Positions 23,603-35,419 of a stretch of 64,000 bases of DNA are shown in pieces. The stretch covers positions 1-64,000 of the forward strand of contig JAAKBF010000290.1 of the NCBI GenBank assembly GCA_012656075.1, in the 5' to 3' direction. The translations under genes were made by a program, and so were the position numbers. The DNA comes from Phytophthora hibernalis (taxonomy: Eukaryota > Oomycota > Peronosporomycetes > Peronosporales > Peronosporaceae). Below the pieces are notes generated by a model. That model made no database searches. It was given only the letters and a program-made list of their open reading frames with translations, and had not been told where the DNA came from. The first letter of the stretch is position 1. Each line of letters starts with the position of its first letter.

Positions 23603-24361
23603 ATGGAAGGTAGTAACAACGAGAACTTGGCGAATCTAGTAAAGGGTTATTCAATCCCTGCGACTAAACGCGATGACGAAGCCTGTGATGAAGAACACTG
23701 TTTGGGGTCACCACCAGCTGCGAGGGACTCGGCGATTGCCGCGATCCATAGCGACGGGCGACAGAAGATGTGTGCTATCAAAATGGACAGGGGTGATCAA
23801 TGGGACCCAGGCACTGGCGACTCACCGAATATGACGAGTAATTGTCAGGTCGTAACGCAATCCGACGATGGAGAAGACGAAAATGCAACCCACCAGTCAC
23901 GGATCCCCGGTCATAAACCACTCCGAGCGTCGGGTGCGGCCTCGCCAAACCCGATTCCCTGGGTGTTTTATGGAGATGGGTTGTTATTTTCACGCACCAT
24001 AAACCTTCCAGGTTCTCGATATAGGCAGGCCAAGACAATAACGACCAACCAAGATGACCGACGAAAAAATTGGGTGCGGCTTTGCCAAACCAAACTTCCC
24101 TGGGTGTTTTATGGAGATGGGTTCTTATTTTCACCCACCATAAACCTTCCAGATTCTCGATATACCCAGGCCAAGACAATAACGACCGACCAATACGACC
24201 GACGAAGAAAAAAATGCTCGAGGGGCGTCAGTCTATCCCATGCTCAAATTCCACCACTCGACATGTTGAGTTCCTTGTCGAGCGTAGCGCCAACTTCAGT
24301 GCACCTACGGGACCCGTCGAATCGCTGGTGCATATTGCGCCACCGTCCAATAACTCAGTGA
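23603..24361 (+). pseudogene. Element A open frame around a 140-bp duplication, unknown
   Basis: A 252-residue open frame in the position where RT should be. It contains no RT motif. Its middle is a tandem duplication giving two copies of PWVFYGDG and NLPGSRYRQAKTIT-like segments. The end overlaps the region preceding RNase H. Probably remodelled sequence after deletion of RT rather than a functional protein. Confidence 0.35.
23932..24211 (+). repeat. 140-bp tandem duplication in element A
   Basis: Units start at 23932 and 24072, both beginning GGGTGCGGC and sharing long identical stretches such as CCCTGGGTGTTTTATGGAGA, with scattered substitutions. Two copies only. Confidence 0.9.
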
Positions 24362-24800
24362 GTATTCGAATGGACCCCGAATTGTTGTACGCGCATGTGC
24401 CACTTGACTTTGAGGGGCGTCCTATCATTCGACGGGTCAGCAAAGACGGAAAAATACAGCGGCTATGGGAGTTGCTCGTGGATTTTGTGGCGACTACCAA
24501 ATTGGGACATTGTGATCGCTGCGAGGGCTCACCTTCTGTCGTCCACAGTCAATATCGCCGAGTACACGGGAATGAATAACGGAGTACTCGCGGCGCTTGA
24601 CCGAGGGGTGACTGATCTGATTATTGTTGGCGACTCCAGGCTTGCAATCCAGCAATCCGTGGGGTGATGGCATGTAGTAAGGAGACGTTGCAGGTGGAGA
24701 TAGCACCCCACAAAGGACTCGTCGATCGACTCAACTCTGTGCGATATCTGCACGTAGTTCGGTGCTATAACTCGGCAGCGGACTCTTAAGCCACAGAGGC
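24356..24800 (+). pseudogene. Element A RNase H
   Basis: Reads LSFDGSAKTEKYSGYGSCSW near 24420 in the 24395 frame, then NIAEYTGMNNGVLAALDRG near 24553 and IIVGDSRLAIQQS near 24625, matching RNase H of B and C with D, E and D kept. The frame stops at 24665, but the next frame has the final conserved acidic block near 24775. It follows a deletion that removed the RT. Confidence 0.75.
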
Positions 24801-25099
24801 ATTGGAAGCTCAAGCCGGACGAGTTGTACTCAGTGGAGACCGTAAGACGAAGCTGAAGACGCTGAACCGGATCCAAGAGGAACTTTGTGTTGATGAAAAC
24901 TTGGCAAAAGAAGCGGAGGTAGTTCCAAAGGCCTCAGCGACGACACAAAGTCACGGCCGACACACTTGCAGAGTCTGGTCCATGGATGAAGAAGTGGACG
25001 ACCCTGCGAGAGAACCAGGAGGGCAGACACGGTCAGGAAAGAAGTCTCGCCGAGTTTTGTCGACGACGGTGATAGCTTGAGCGAGGAATTCGAAGCAGA

Positions 25100-25556
25100 G
25101 TTCCAACATCCAAAGTCTTAGCGAGTGATTGAACTAGGTCACGCCGGTCCTGGACGACAGATACCTCCAAGTACTCAAGACATTGATCCGCTAGTCGTTC
25201 AGACAGAGCGACGTTCCGGATCAAGCATAAGACCGAGGAGTTCGACTACGAGCCTGTGTTGGCAGACAAGAGCGGGGTGCTATCCAGTAGTCCACGTGTC
25301 CAGACTGAAGAAAGTGATCGAACTCGGTGAAAGGCCTACGACTTCGCTAGTCAAGGACTCAGCAAAACCGATCGATTGGATTTCGACGAGAAACTGCTGC
25401 CAGAAGACAGCTGGGCACCTGACGAGCGAACTGGTCAATATGAAGTCGAAGCCATCCTTAAGGATGAAATGCCACTCTCGACGAGTACGGACCGAGCCCA
25501 GCGCCGGTCTGGTAAAATGGGTAGTATATGACGAACCCAGCTGGGAACCACTGTAG
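25100..25556 (+). pseudogene. Element A pol tail with chromodomain-like end
   Basis: Begins with DIDPLVVQTERR near 25178, the segment that precedes integrase in C, then jumps near 25220 to TEEFDYE and YPVVHVSRLKKV near 25285, the segment that follows integrase in B. The integrase core is thus precisely missing. The end (YDEPSWEPL near 25530) is the chromodomain-like C-terminus. Two frame changes are present. Confidence 0.65.
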
Positions 25557-26100
25557 AATTTATCGTGTGGAGGTCTCCTCTTCGACTATCTTCGACAAAA
25601 GAAACTTGAAAACCGTCTGCAAATGGTGCAAGTTGCAGACGAGTGTTAAAAGCTATTGCATATGACAAATACCACCGATCTGTAAAGACAAGCAGGCAGG
25701 TCGAGTGAGCGAAAGCTACTGCGTCAACTTACATTTTTGATATTACGAAATGGATGAGTACGGACTACATGAAGAAAAAGAAATAACTACCAAGACTCAT
25801 CGAAAACTGCAACTGGGCGAACTGGGAGTCTCAGTGAAACGACTGCTTAGGCTTCGACGAAAATGCGAAGACCGACATGAGTGGCCGGAAGCTGAACGTT
25901 CTCGTCACAAACAGGAGGCTCTGGTTCGTTGGGATCTGTGTCTTCCTGCAAAGCCCTCTCGACGTCGCCGACGGAAATTCCCCGGGGCAAACACTGAAAA
26001 CTCTGGATTGAGCGGACGGAAACACGTGTTGTATGGGTGCAACTCTGGACGAGTCACCTACCACACTCGCCAAGGTACTTGAACGTCCAAGTCCTTGAGC

Positions 26101-27138
26101 TCAGCGAACCAATTCGATCGAGACGGGAACATTGGCTGGCTGATCAACGAATATGTACCGTAGGCTCAAAATAGAGCTCGGAGTCGAAGGGCCTCGAGCT
26201 GAGTGAGAACTGACTGCAGCCCGGAGTGCTTCCTCATAGGACTTCATGACGAGCCGCAACAGGTCGCCTCGACGCTTACGCTCAAGATTGTACACCGCCC
26301 ACAACTCGTGAATGGCGGCGAACTCCGACTCGGGCGAGCCTGAGGTTAGGTCTGGGTGTAAACCCAACAAGACACTTGAATCCACGATCCAGTGATTCCT
26401 CTCCCAGAGAGCCACGAAAATCTTGGTACGAGAATCGTGATGTTGCGACTCGTCGAATTCCCGACTATCGCCCAAGAAACGAGCCCAAGCATCGCAAACG
26501 ATAATCAAAAGAGTCGACGATTTCGCCGACTTCTTCTTGGAATGCAGACATTGGCGGGCGGCGTCAATCTCGCTCGCCGAGACGAAAATTGGAGTCTCTA
26601 GGAACTTGGCGAGAGCTTGTTGGCATGGACGAGACGGATTGATCACATCCATCCACCTCTGAAGCCCATCGAGAGTAGTTGGCGTCGGCGCCACACTAGA
26701 CTCGCCTCCGATATCCAGCATCTTGACCGGGGAACGATAGGCTAACATTTTCGCCCAGCAACGAGCGGACCCATCATGGAAGAACTCCACGCTACGAGTC
26801 TGACGCATGGAAGGAGTCTCTCGATCCTCACGCGCAATCGCCTGCGCCGCACAAGCACGCAGCGTCGCGATTGGAAGCTTCAACGGTGCGGGAATTCCAC
26901 CATGCCAGGGGTCGTCGGAGGCTGACTCGGCGAAGGAACGCTTGGGTCTTCTTGGAGGATCTCGATGAGTGGAACCCGTCGAACGCTTGTTGGAAGCCGG
27001 CGCCTTAGCTTTAGCAGACGACTTGGCGACAGGATCATCGGCCCGTGCCGTCTGGGATGCTGAAGCCTTCAGCTCGGCTGCGTGAGAGACCGGGAAAACC
27101 TTGCTCGACGACTTGGGACCAGAATCATAAACGATCAA
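26101..27138 (-). CDS. Antisense gene of element A, 345-residue conserved C-terminal domain
   Basis: The longest clean frame in the window, on the strand opposite to gag-pol, between the pol tail and the 3' LTR. The first 100 residues or so are basic and low-complexity (KSSAKAKAPASNKRS, PPRRPKRSF), like a nuclear localisation region. The folded part has VEFFHDGSARCWAKML, LQRWMDV, PCQQALAKFLETPIFVSAS, DAWARFLGD and FVALWERNHWIV, then ELWAVYNLERKRRGDLLR. Homologous blocks occur in the antisense regions of C (19.5-18.9 kb) and B (44.6-45.1 kb). I recognise no known family. The Met at 27138 may be internal to a longer spliced protein whose upstream part lies at 27.2-29.1 kb. Confidence 0.75.
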   Translation of the reverse strand: MIVYDSGPKSSSKVFPVSHAAELKASASQTARADDPVAKSSAKAKAPASNKRSTGSTHRDPPRRPKRSFAESASDDPWHGGIPAPLKLPIATLRACAAQAIAREDRETPSMRQTRSVEFFHDGSARCWAKMLAYRSPVKMLDIGGESSVAPTPTTLDGLQRWMDVINPSRPCQQALAKFLETPIFVSASEIDAARQCLHSKKKSAKSSTLLIIVCDAWARFLGDSREFDESQHHDSRTKIFVALWERNHWIVDSSVLLGLHPDLTSGSPESEFAAIHELWAVYNLERKRRGDLLRLVMKSYEEALRAAVSSHSARGPSTPSSILSLRYIFVDQPANVPVSIELVR

Positions 27139-27169
27139 TGAGTTCTTGGGTTCTTGGCAGACTGGCGAG

Positions 27170-29080
27170 AAGACTTGGGAGCTGCTGGCTTCTTTGACGA
27201 GCCCTTCGATCGAGGACCCGGGGCACTTCCTCGCTTGACAGAATGTGGAGCTTTACGACGTGCATCGGCATAGCTCTGTAGCTTGCCACGTGGAGGCGCA
27301 CGGTCCGAGGATCACGGCGCTAGCCGACGATGAACAGCTACCTTCAGCTTCGACATCCATAAGAAAATATCAATGAGACATCTCGTTCCATGAGCTTACA
27401 GGAGAACCAACCGGTTACGGCTGAGAAGTAGACAGTGAATCTCTGGTCTGGCTCGGCGGGATTCCAAGCTCAATATCACCAGAAGGGACGGACCCCGCCA
27501 CCTTCGGCGAAGCTGGACTAGGCGAACCATCCAGATCATCGACCACTTCCGCCCGGAGTAAAGTCGTCGATGCGTCGAAACCCTCCTCGCCAGGCACGGG
27601 ACGTTCAAACTCGCCGCGAGAAACACTGTTAGACCGGCTCCACCGGGGGCGGCCTCCATCGGATTCGCTGGGTTAGAATAAAGACGGAGGCGTTCGGCGG
27701 AAGTCAACGTCTTCAGTGGCGCGCTCCTTAGCTGAGAGACCGAACGGTGTCTCCGGCGGCGTGACTCCGACTTGGACCGTTTGTGGCGTGAAGAACTCCG
27801 TGACGACGCAGGTGATACCGCGGAGAAAGACGGAGAAACAACCAACGCATCATTCTCCGGGGTAACATTAGCCGAGCTCGCCGAAGCTGGAATCGCTGAG
27901 ATCGAAGATACTCCGCTCGTCGAGCTCGCTGGGCTAAGAGAGTTAACTTCGCAGGGCCGACGCGAAGAACGCAGCTGCAACGACTCGGGAAGCGCTCGCC
28001 GAGTAGCCGACAGAGACGAGCGTTAATTTGGAGGTCCCTAGGATCCAGTCCCGGGACATCAACGCCACCCAGAGCAGCGACCGCAAAATGCGGGTCGTAT
28101 ACGGGGTAGCGACCGCGGAGAGCGATAACACGCTTCTGCCGCAGGAAGGTACCCTTCAGCGACTCGATCGTTCGACGAGCTTCTCGGAGAGCGTGGTCAC
28201 CACCGGAGCAAAGCAAGACTGTGGTCTCCTGGAAGTGGCGATAATATGTTCAAGCCAATCCATGAAGAGTGGTGTGCTCCGCCTTGATCTCAATAATCTT
28301 CTGACCAAGGCTTGCACAAGTCCGGTCGCGATTCTCGAGCTCAGCCTGAAGCTTCCGAATAGTCGCCTCGGTAGCCCGGGTACGGTCGCTTTGCTATGCG
28401 ATGATGGTCCGGATTCCGCCGTAAGCTGGACGATCGTCTTGTTGAACGATTCTGTTAGCTCAGTCGTGCGCAAGAACCCGAGCGATAAATATTCAGCTCT
28501 TCGGTGACGGTGCTTAGCTGGTGGCGCAAAGAGGCCAACTCAGCGATCGCCGACTCCATCCTCTTGTACCGAGCAGAAGCCACTCGCTCAGACTTGGCGA
28601 GCTTGGTCCGAAGCTCAGCGATTTCGGCAGACGTATCGAGGCTGGCGATTTTGCTCCAAGGATGGCCTGGCGAGTTGAAGCGTCGGCGGGTGGAGGAGAG
28701 CTGGTCAGCAGAAACGAGACCAACTGAGCAAGAGAAGCATCACGTTGTCTCTGCTCTTCTCCTTGCTGAGCGAGAGCTAGACGGATCCCGGCGAGGCCAG
28801 CGAAATCGCCCTCCGCGAGATTCGCCGAGTCACCCCGGACTCAGCTAGAGTAGCTGAGCTACCGGCGATTTCCACTTATGAGGCCGGCGATCCCGACCGA
28901 GCTGAAGTATCATCCTGCTGAAGACCATGTGCGACCTCAGCAGCGGGCGTAAGAGCTGGCTGGACCCAGCGACGAGAGATTCCGTGCGAGACCAGCGAGT
29001 TTGTCAAGTCGACACGATCCTGAGTATCCATCGATGAGTCGATCAGCGGGTCCGAGCGAAGAAACTTGGGCGTGGAGGTC
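27170..29080 (-). pseudogene. Upstream part of the A antisense gene (coiled coil, SR-rich middle)
   Basis: Minus-strand frames in changing registers. Near 28470-28320 there are helical segments such as TELTESFNKTIVQLTAESGP. Near 28200-28050, ALREARRTIESLKGTFLRQK is followed by VYDPHFAVAALGGVDVPGLD, which parallels the region of B around its second intron (ILRRHAALHEIDVDTLVLAS then GITADNIDWELLAL). Near 27830-27760 an Arg/Ser stretch (KRSKSESRRRRHRS) parallels KRSRSASSESSEDS of B. Introns or frameshifts explain the register changes; I could not place them. Confidence 0.55.
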
Positions 29081-29433
29081 AACGACGCCCGAACAGCGCT
29101 CCTGCAACAGCGCTCAAGGAAGTCGACGACAGTTGAGGCGCAAAAAGCTCGCTGGGAAGAACCAGCTCAACGAAACAGCGGTGGCTGTAAGTCCGCAACT
29201 GGAATCTGCTAAGCGCACACACGCGGCGGGTTAGATGATCATCGGTGAGGACAAGAAGCATGCCAAGCGCGGGAGGCGTACCTGTCCAGCGAAGGAAGCG
29301 GTGGCGTCCTCGACAGGATTCCTGAAGGTGACAGCACTTGACTCGACGAGATTTCCAACCGACGGAAAGTTCGAGAACGGAGTGAAGGTCGAGACACTCA
29401 CCAGCCTGGCTCGTATCACACCCGGGGCAGTTG

Positions 29434-30475
29434 TGGTGTAGGGAAATCCAAATTTTGGGGTAACCCTACACAAGGAATGCCTACGCTAGACCAGTGGTAC
29501 ATAGCACTCAAGAGGATCAAGAGGGTTCACCACCAAGTGGGGACACGGCCAAGTGGGTACACCACCAAGGGGATACATCGCCAAACGGATATATCGCACT
29601 CAACAGGGAACGGATTAAAACGGAGATCGCACCTAGCTGAACTCAGCGAAGGACGGACTCATCGATGGATGGACTTGGCGATAATCGACTCGGCGAAAGT
29701 TGGACTCGGCGAAAGTCAACTTGGCGAGAATATGACTCGAGGGAGATATTCCAACTTGGGGATAAATCAGGATCTGAGCGAAGAGTCGCCGAGAGGTAGG
29801 TAAACAGCTCGACACCAATGGACGGAGCTGAGGAAGAGTAGCAGGGAGATCTGTAACGACTCCATTTCATTAGATATTTGTATAGGACTGATAGAACAAC
29901 ATAGGGAAGAGCTGAAGGGGCTCTCCAAAGACATAGAGATAACAATCAGAGCAGAATCTTCTAAGTCCAAGAACAGCGTACACTTTCCCGGTAAGTCCCT
30001 GCGTGGGCTGGACTATGTCTGCCGTCGTTCCCGAGAGGCATAGCTTGTAGGGGAGCCGTCTGGTAGCGCCAAGAGATCAAGGTCGACCCGGGGTGGGCAC
30101 TTCTCGCTACCAAGCGAAGACAAGTCTCGTCGATTCGACGAGCCGGTGGGTCTGCACAATCCAGGACACCGCAACCTCCTAGATGGGCGTAGTCTGCGCC
30201 TGGTGACCTGTAAAAGCTCGTGCGCTGCCGTCCATCCTTTGGTGGAGGGCACAGGGTTTTGCACGGAGACTGCCCCGCTCAGGCGAGTCACTGGAGAGTT
30301 TGGAGCTTGGTACTTGTTGGGAACAACACTCAACTGAACACCGGCGGGGGCGAACCGCAAAGGGAACCGACAGGAACCCTGCGCAAGCCCAACATCGCCC
30401 ACCTGACTCGGCGAATTGTTGTGCTGCTACGTGGAAGCCGAACTAACGACGTTTTCTGTGAATCACAACACCACA
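29434..30475 (+). repeat. Element A 3' LTR
   Basis: Starts TGGTGTAGGGAAATCCAAAT and ends CACAACACCACA. It is about 120 bp longer than the 5' LTR because of a degenerate array (GGATACATCGCC / GTGGGTACACCACCAAG types) and an extra motif-bearing stretch near 29495-29690. Motif words lie at 29642, 29689, 29704, 29786 and 30407. Confidence 0.9.
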
Positions 30476-30489
30476 CTTGTCACCATGTC

Positions 30490-32400
30490 ATCGCCGCGAT
30501 TATGACCGTGATTCCGATCGGAACATATGTATCGGAGCTCCACCAAAGCGTGCCGCACTGTCACCACGTATCGCCCGGCTCGCACTATGTCCCTCATCGT
30601 CACCGCAGTCGTCGTATTTCGGGTCACGACCTTCTGCTTCTTACGTTGCGGCGATCATCGTGTCTCGCTAGCCACCGAATCGTCACTGGATTCTCTATCC
30701 CTCTGCACCATACCGACTTTCGCTTTCATCTCGACGCTGCCCATTCCACGCTTTCCAATCGTACTGCCGTCGTGTTGCGTCTTCGACTGCTGTCTCTTCT
30801 TGGACGGCTTCCAGTAGCAGTCGTTCCAGAATCTGCCCTCTGGGCCGTCTCAAGTACATGTGTACGTATTGTAGACCCCTTGAGTGTTAGTGAAGAACGC
30901 GACTTCAGTGTTATCGGTGCCTTTCTGTGCCGCCAACGAGTCACCATTCGGTCCTGCTCCGATACCAATTCCTTTGAACAACGTAAAATCTCCCCATCGT
31001 ACCGTTCATAGGCACCGTAAAAGAAAGTGACGCCGTCGCCCAAGCTCGGCCAATGTTTAGCATACCCTGGCATTGTCGATTGGATCGTCGATGGTCGTGG
31101 CCTTATCCAGCGTCAACTCCAATGTGGTCCTGCCTCACCAACATACGCGTTGTCTTATCGAGGTTCCAGAAAAACTGTGCCAGCAGAGTACGCTGACTCA
31201 CGTGGAACTGACCGGTAAAGTCACGAAGTCGTGCCGCAAAGATGGCGAAGGTCTCGCCAGGATACATCAGTATTTGATATACTCGTCACTCGGCCATGAC
31301 GTGATCCTGATGCTCGCCATACCGCCGCATCAATGCAGCTTTCAAGCGCGTCCATGGCTTCACCGCGTTCGGCAGCTCTTGTTCCGTTTGGACCGATTAA
31401 CCAGCTGCATTATCCTGCAGTTTGTTTCCATCGATGAGGTACAATTCCTCGTCGCACCAGCCTCCCCGTCCAGATATACGAGTCTCTTCGACAGCCAAGT
31501 CAACCTTCGCAATCAACATGGACACCGAAACTGTCGGCAAGGCCTTGTAGGGCGTGAGATCGAGGTCCTTCGCGTTCTTGTGTCTATGTCGTCGTCGTCC
31601 CGTGTCAGCCATACGTCGTCGTCCATGTCGACGTCCTTGACATCGATAATCACCCACCCACGCGTCATCGCTGCTCTCCCAGTCGCTCCCGTCACTACTT
31701 CCGCCTCTGCCGTCCTAAGCCGGTGGTCGACGCGAAGCTTGTCCACCCGTCGATGTTGCCGTCACTCGTCCATAACGGTTGTCTGCTGTCGGCGCGGTCG
31801 TTACTGTTGGTCATGGACGGTTGTCCACTGCTCGTGGGGCGGTTGTTGTTTGCCACTGGTGGCGATGGCACCATAACCGTTGTGGCCGCTTTCCTTATGG
31901 CAGTTCCGGACGTCGTCGCTGTGGATTACGTAGCTGCCCCCAAGGTCGTCCTGCCGTCGTTACTGGTGGGTCGCCACTATTTGTGCTCGCCTGATCAATC
32001 TCGTCCACACATCCCTCCAATCGCTCCACCTTCGTCACCATCAAGTGGATTGCATTGGCGCATTGGCGAGGGCCGTCATGTTGGTGCCCGTCGCTGCGGT
32101 CCCTGATTTCCGCCCATCGTCGCGTTCGTCAGGATTCTTGATGAGCGTCTCCATTTACCGCACAATACTGATCTTTCCGCGAGCCAAAAGGAACGACGAC
32201 GCGGTTGTAGGAGACTCCGCCGTCGCCTCCATCTGCGATCGGTGCGTCGTGTACACGTGCAACGACCTGGGCGGCAAATGAACGCGTGGATGGGCGACCG
32301 CCATGGCTGGCACTTGGAGCTCATGGCCGTGGGGAGTTCGACTCGGTGAACCATGTCAGTTTGCAAGACGGACTTCGGTCTTTACGAAGAGGGTGGCGAA
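30490..32400 (-). pseudogene. Gag relic of another Gypsy family
   Basis: Translated on the minus strand, about 31400-31150 gives a gag core with RVYQILMYPGETFAIFAAR, LRDFTGQFHVSQRTLLAQF and FWNLDKTTRMLVRQ, followed by GMLNIGRAWAT near 31060. The N-terminal side (31746-31513) is acidic. Downstream (30900-30700) are Gly/Arg-rich and charged pieces. Several stops and frame changes occur. The gag core pattern (MYPGET..FA..LRD) is one I associate with oomycete Gypsy elements. No pol or LTR belonging to it was found, so it is a fragment abutting the 3' LTR of A. Confidence 0.65.
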
Positions 32401-32717
32401 ATCGCTGCTTCGAAAACAGCTCACCATGAATTTCAGAACCAGTCATTTTCTCGTTTACGTTATTGTGTTCGAGTTTCACGTTTATGGCAAAGTTGTTATT
32501 TCAGTGCTCAACCAGCTATATATGCTCTAATCCAGCAATTTTAACGGCTAGTCGAACCCCCTAAGATATTATCAGCCAATCGGGAGCGAGAAGTCGATTC
32601 CGAACTTCTCCCTCGCAGTCAAATTCAATTGACAGTTGAAAGCCACGGTTGGCTGATCTTTCGGAGTGCTTGACATTTCCCAAGTACCCCCTGGCCTCCA
32701 CATCGGTCCGTGCAGCA

Positions 32718-33971
32718 TGCCCTCGAAGAAGATACGTCACGGCGCGAAAGCTCCATCCAACAATAAGACCTCGCGGTCAAAGTGTATACCTGCCAAGCCT
32801 CGCGGCAGGGTCTCTGATCTAGACGAAGCCGTCGCAGCGGTGACCCAGGCTGTTGGGTCGCTACGGCATAGTCCGTCGCCTTCCGCGTCGCCGGACAACA
32901 AACCGAATCCACAGTTCGTGCATAGCTATCACAGTACTGGTGGTTCCATCGACACTGAGTTCAATGCTCGGGTCAGTTACTCAAGCGATGAGGCTGACTT
33001 AACCGTCGTCGCCGAAAGGTAGTGAGCGTGGCGAGGACGAAGAGTCCAAGCCTTCTGTTGCTGCTGGTTCCGAAGAACATGCAGAGACTGTCGCGAACGA
33101 CGCTAATGATGGCGACGTCGAGGAGGCCTCGCCGCCAAGAACCTGACCTTGTCGGAAGTCGTGTCATTGTGGATGAGCGCACTGCGACCAAGAAGATTGG
33201 TTGCTTTTCAGTCGCCTCTCCAAAAGGCGACCACGGCGGATAAGGATCTTCAGTTGTTCGCGTCCTCGTCTAATTACGAGGTTGAGGACGAACAGATCCA
33301 CGTGCACGAGGAGGTTGCCAATGCTCTTGATTAGCAGCATGAGCGCCTTGCAGCAGCTCGCCTGCTGGACTCATGGCGTTACTCGAAGGGCTATTTCCCG
33401 CCCGACGAGAACACGAGGTTTCCGATGTTCTTGAAACGGCTCACTGCTCCGCGGGTCTAATGAGAGGGCGAACTTCCTAGGGCGCCTACGATAGGCCCTT
33501 GCGGGAGTGTGAGCTGTTGGCATCACACCAAGCCTCGCTCAAAGAGTTCACTAGCTTTCGCAAGAAGGCTGAGAACAAGGGTAGGTTTGCGCCAGTTTGG
33601 GGTCACCTTTGGGTCCAACCCTATAACACCACGACGAGTGTTCAGGCGGAGGGTCGGTTCTGGAAGTAGATCTTCCATCGGGGTTACACCCTCGGGACAT
33701 CGATCGTCTCAAAGGCGAACAGAGTATGTCCGCCATTCTTGATCAGCGTGACTTCCGCATTGAGTTCGCTCACTTGATCAGTAAGCGACAGCTTACTGGT
33801 CAAATGGAGGAGATCCGGATTAAAGCCATGATCAGCGCTCATGACGAGCGCGGGTATAGCGTTACGACTGCTGTCGCTATACTTTCGCATTCGAACAAGA
33901 AGGCCAGGACTACATACGAAGCCGACGTCAGGTCTGTCGTGATCCAGTGCAGTAAATTCCACCAAGCTTGA
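32718..33971 (+). pseudogene. Unknown broken gene, + strand
   Basis: Protein-like stretches in shifting frames: MPSKKIRHGAKAPSNNKTSR from 32718, an acidic piece EEHAETVANDANDGDVEEA near 33080, SLWMSALRPRRLVAF near 33165, DEQIHVHEEVANALD near 33290, and RLLDSWRYSKGYFPPDEN near 33365. LHPRDIDRLKGEQ near 33686 runs into the longest clean frame, 33726-33971 (FAHLISKRQLTGQMEEIRI). At least four frame breaks and several stops. I do not recognise the family; a retrotransposon-borne gene is likely from the surroundings. Confidence 0.45.
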
Positions 33972-33999
33972 GAAAATTCTTTCATGAAGCTCACATACC

Positions 34000-35419
34000 T
34001 CTTGATTCCGGCCATGATGGAAGAACTGAAGTCAGAGGCTGGGTGAAAGTAGAAAACCTTGGTGCGATTAGCAAACGTGCGTCTCCACGGGTGCTGTCTT
34101 TTGATCAGCTTGCCTTCAGCATTGGTTGGAAGTATGGTGATGTAGAACTCAATGTCCCAGCGTTACTGAGCGTACCGAGTCTCACTCTTCTGCAGAGCAC
34201 AATTTGGAAAACCAGGAGTCTGTGACTTGGTCTTCTTGCCGAAAAATACATCTTGATGCCGAAATACCTGAACGAGGACGTGATTCTGGGATCGACAACT
34301 TCAATCATTTGCAACTGTGCCGAAGTCAAGCGGCAAAACAGGATATCCGCCAACGAAGTCGAAGGCCCGTGGTTAGTCTGCGATCAGGTCCTTGATGTTC
34401 GACGAAGACCGAGCCTTTTTGCGAGCAGGCCCCGAACGCAAGTCTGAACCCTTGGATCTCTTATTCCTCGGGGAACATCGAGGAGGCGAACTAGGAATTA
34501 GGTCGTCAGAGTCTGAATCGGATAGGTTCAGAGCCGGTGATGCTTTGGACGGATCATGCAGCTTGGGTTGACTACGTTGACTTCAACGTCGTCAATATCT
34601 TCATCGACATCCTTGTCGTTTTCAGTGCCATCAGGCACGAACAAAGAATCACTGTCGTCCTCACTCGACTCAGACTTGAGGGTACTTCCTGGTCGCATAC
34701 TTCTATGGTCAAAGGATGCCAAGGTTCAGGTTCTACACCACGAGTAATCATACTTTCCAGCCGAGTCTCTGCGTTGAGGAAGTACATCCCCGGAACGTAC
34801 CGAACCCAAGGTGTCACGTCCAGACATTCGTCATAAATTATGCTGGTCAACATGATAACGACAGGACCGGTGTTGAAGAGAGGATGAACAACTTGATCTC
34901 CACTGACGAACTTCAACGCAACATCGCACTGATACCCTGATCGGATCGTGTAGCGAACATCCAACCGAACCTATGACCAGACCAAAGTGTCCGAAAGCAC
35001 CGTTCGAGCCAAGTCTTCAGTCAGATCCAGTTTCTCGGACGCATGACGGGTAAACTCACGATTTGGCTCATCATTACACGGACGAAGCTGGAAAGTTTTC
35101 TTGAACTTCTCCCAGAATCCTCTGGCCGCAGTTTTCTCTCTGGCGGAGGTTCGGGAGGCTTCGACGGTGAAGGAGTGAGACGTTTGCGCGCAGGTTCAGT
35201 TCGGGATAAGTCCAAAACCCTGGATGGATTTTCCGATGGAGGCTCAGAGTCACCATCACCGGCTTTCTTGCGCTGAACCTCGTAATCCCCGCATACACAT
35301 CTTGGTTGATCTACTGCGAGAACGTTGATGTTGGTAATCCAAGCTTGCGGAGGTGCAGTACCTGAGGCGAAGTGTTCAAATAGCTCTTGAAGCCGCTTCC
35401 AGTTGGTAGTGATGGTCAC
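34000..35419 (-). pseudogene. Unknown broken gene, - strand, convergent with the previous one
   Basis: Minus-strand pieces: 35419-35021 (WKRLQELFEHFASGTAPPQ, then a Pro/Glu-rich part), 34964-34700 (VALKFVSGDQVVHPLFNTG, VTPWVRYVPGMYFLNAETR) and 34690-34530, strongly acidic (SSEDDSDSLFVPDG, NDKDVDEDIDDVEV). Then 34353-34105. The 3' end is not clear. It begins next to the presumed LTR of element E, in the same position as the antisense genes of A and B relative to their 3' LTRs, but I found no residue similarity to those. Confidence 0.4.

Larger units (their letters stand above)
21190..30475 (+). mobile_element. Gypsy LTR element A, internally deleted, with antisense gene
   Basis: Bounded by two related LTRs (21190-22110 and 29434-30475) with a primer binding site directly after the left one. 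On the + strand it keeps gag N-terminus, the protease-RT linker, one RNase H and a chromodomain-like tail. It has lost gag core, protease, RT and integrase core, so it cannot move by itself. On the minus strand, 29.1-26.1 kb carries the antisense gene. No 5-bp target duplication flanks it. The 8-mer CTC(G/A)GCGA is scattered throughout. Confidence 0.85.

Noticed and set aside
30220..31876. Long + strand frames (264 and 268 codons) after the 3' LTR of A
   Set aside because: Composition is His/Ser/Arg-biased nonsense, and the minus strand of the same stretch carries a recognisable gag core, so these are shadows.
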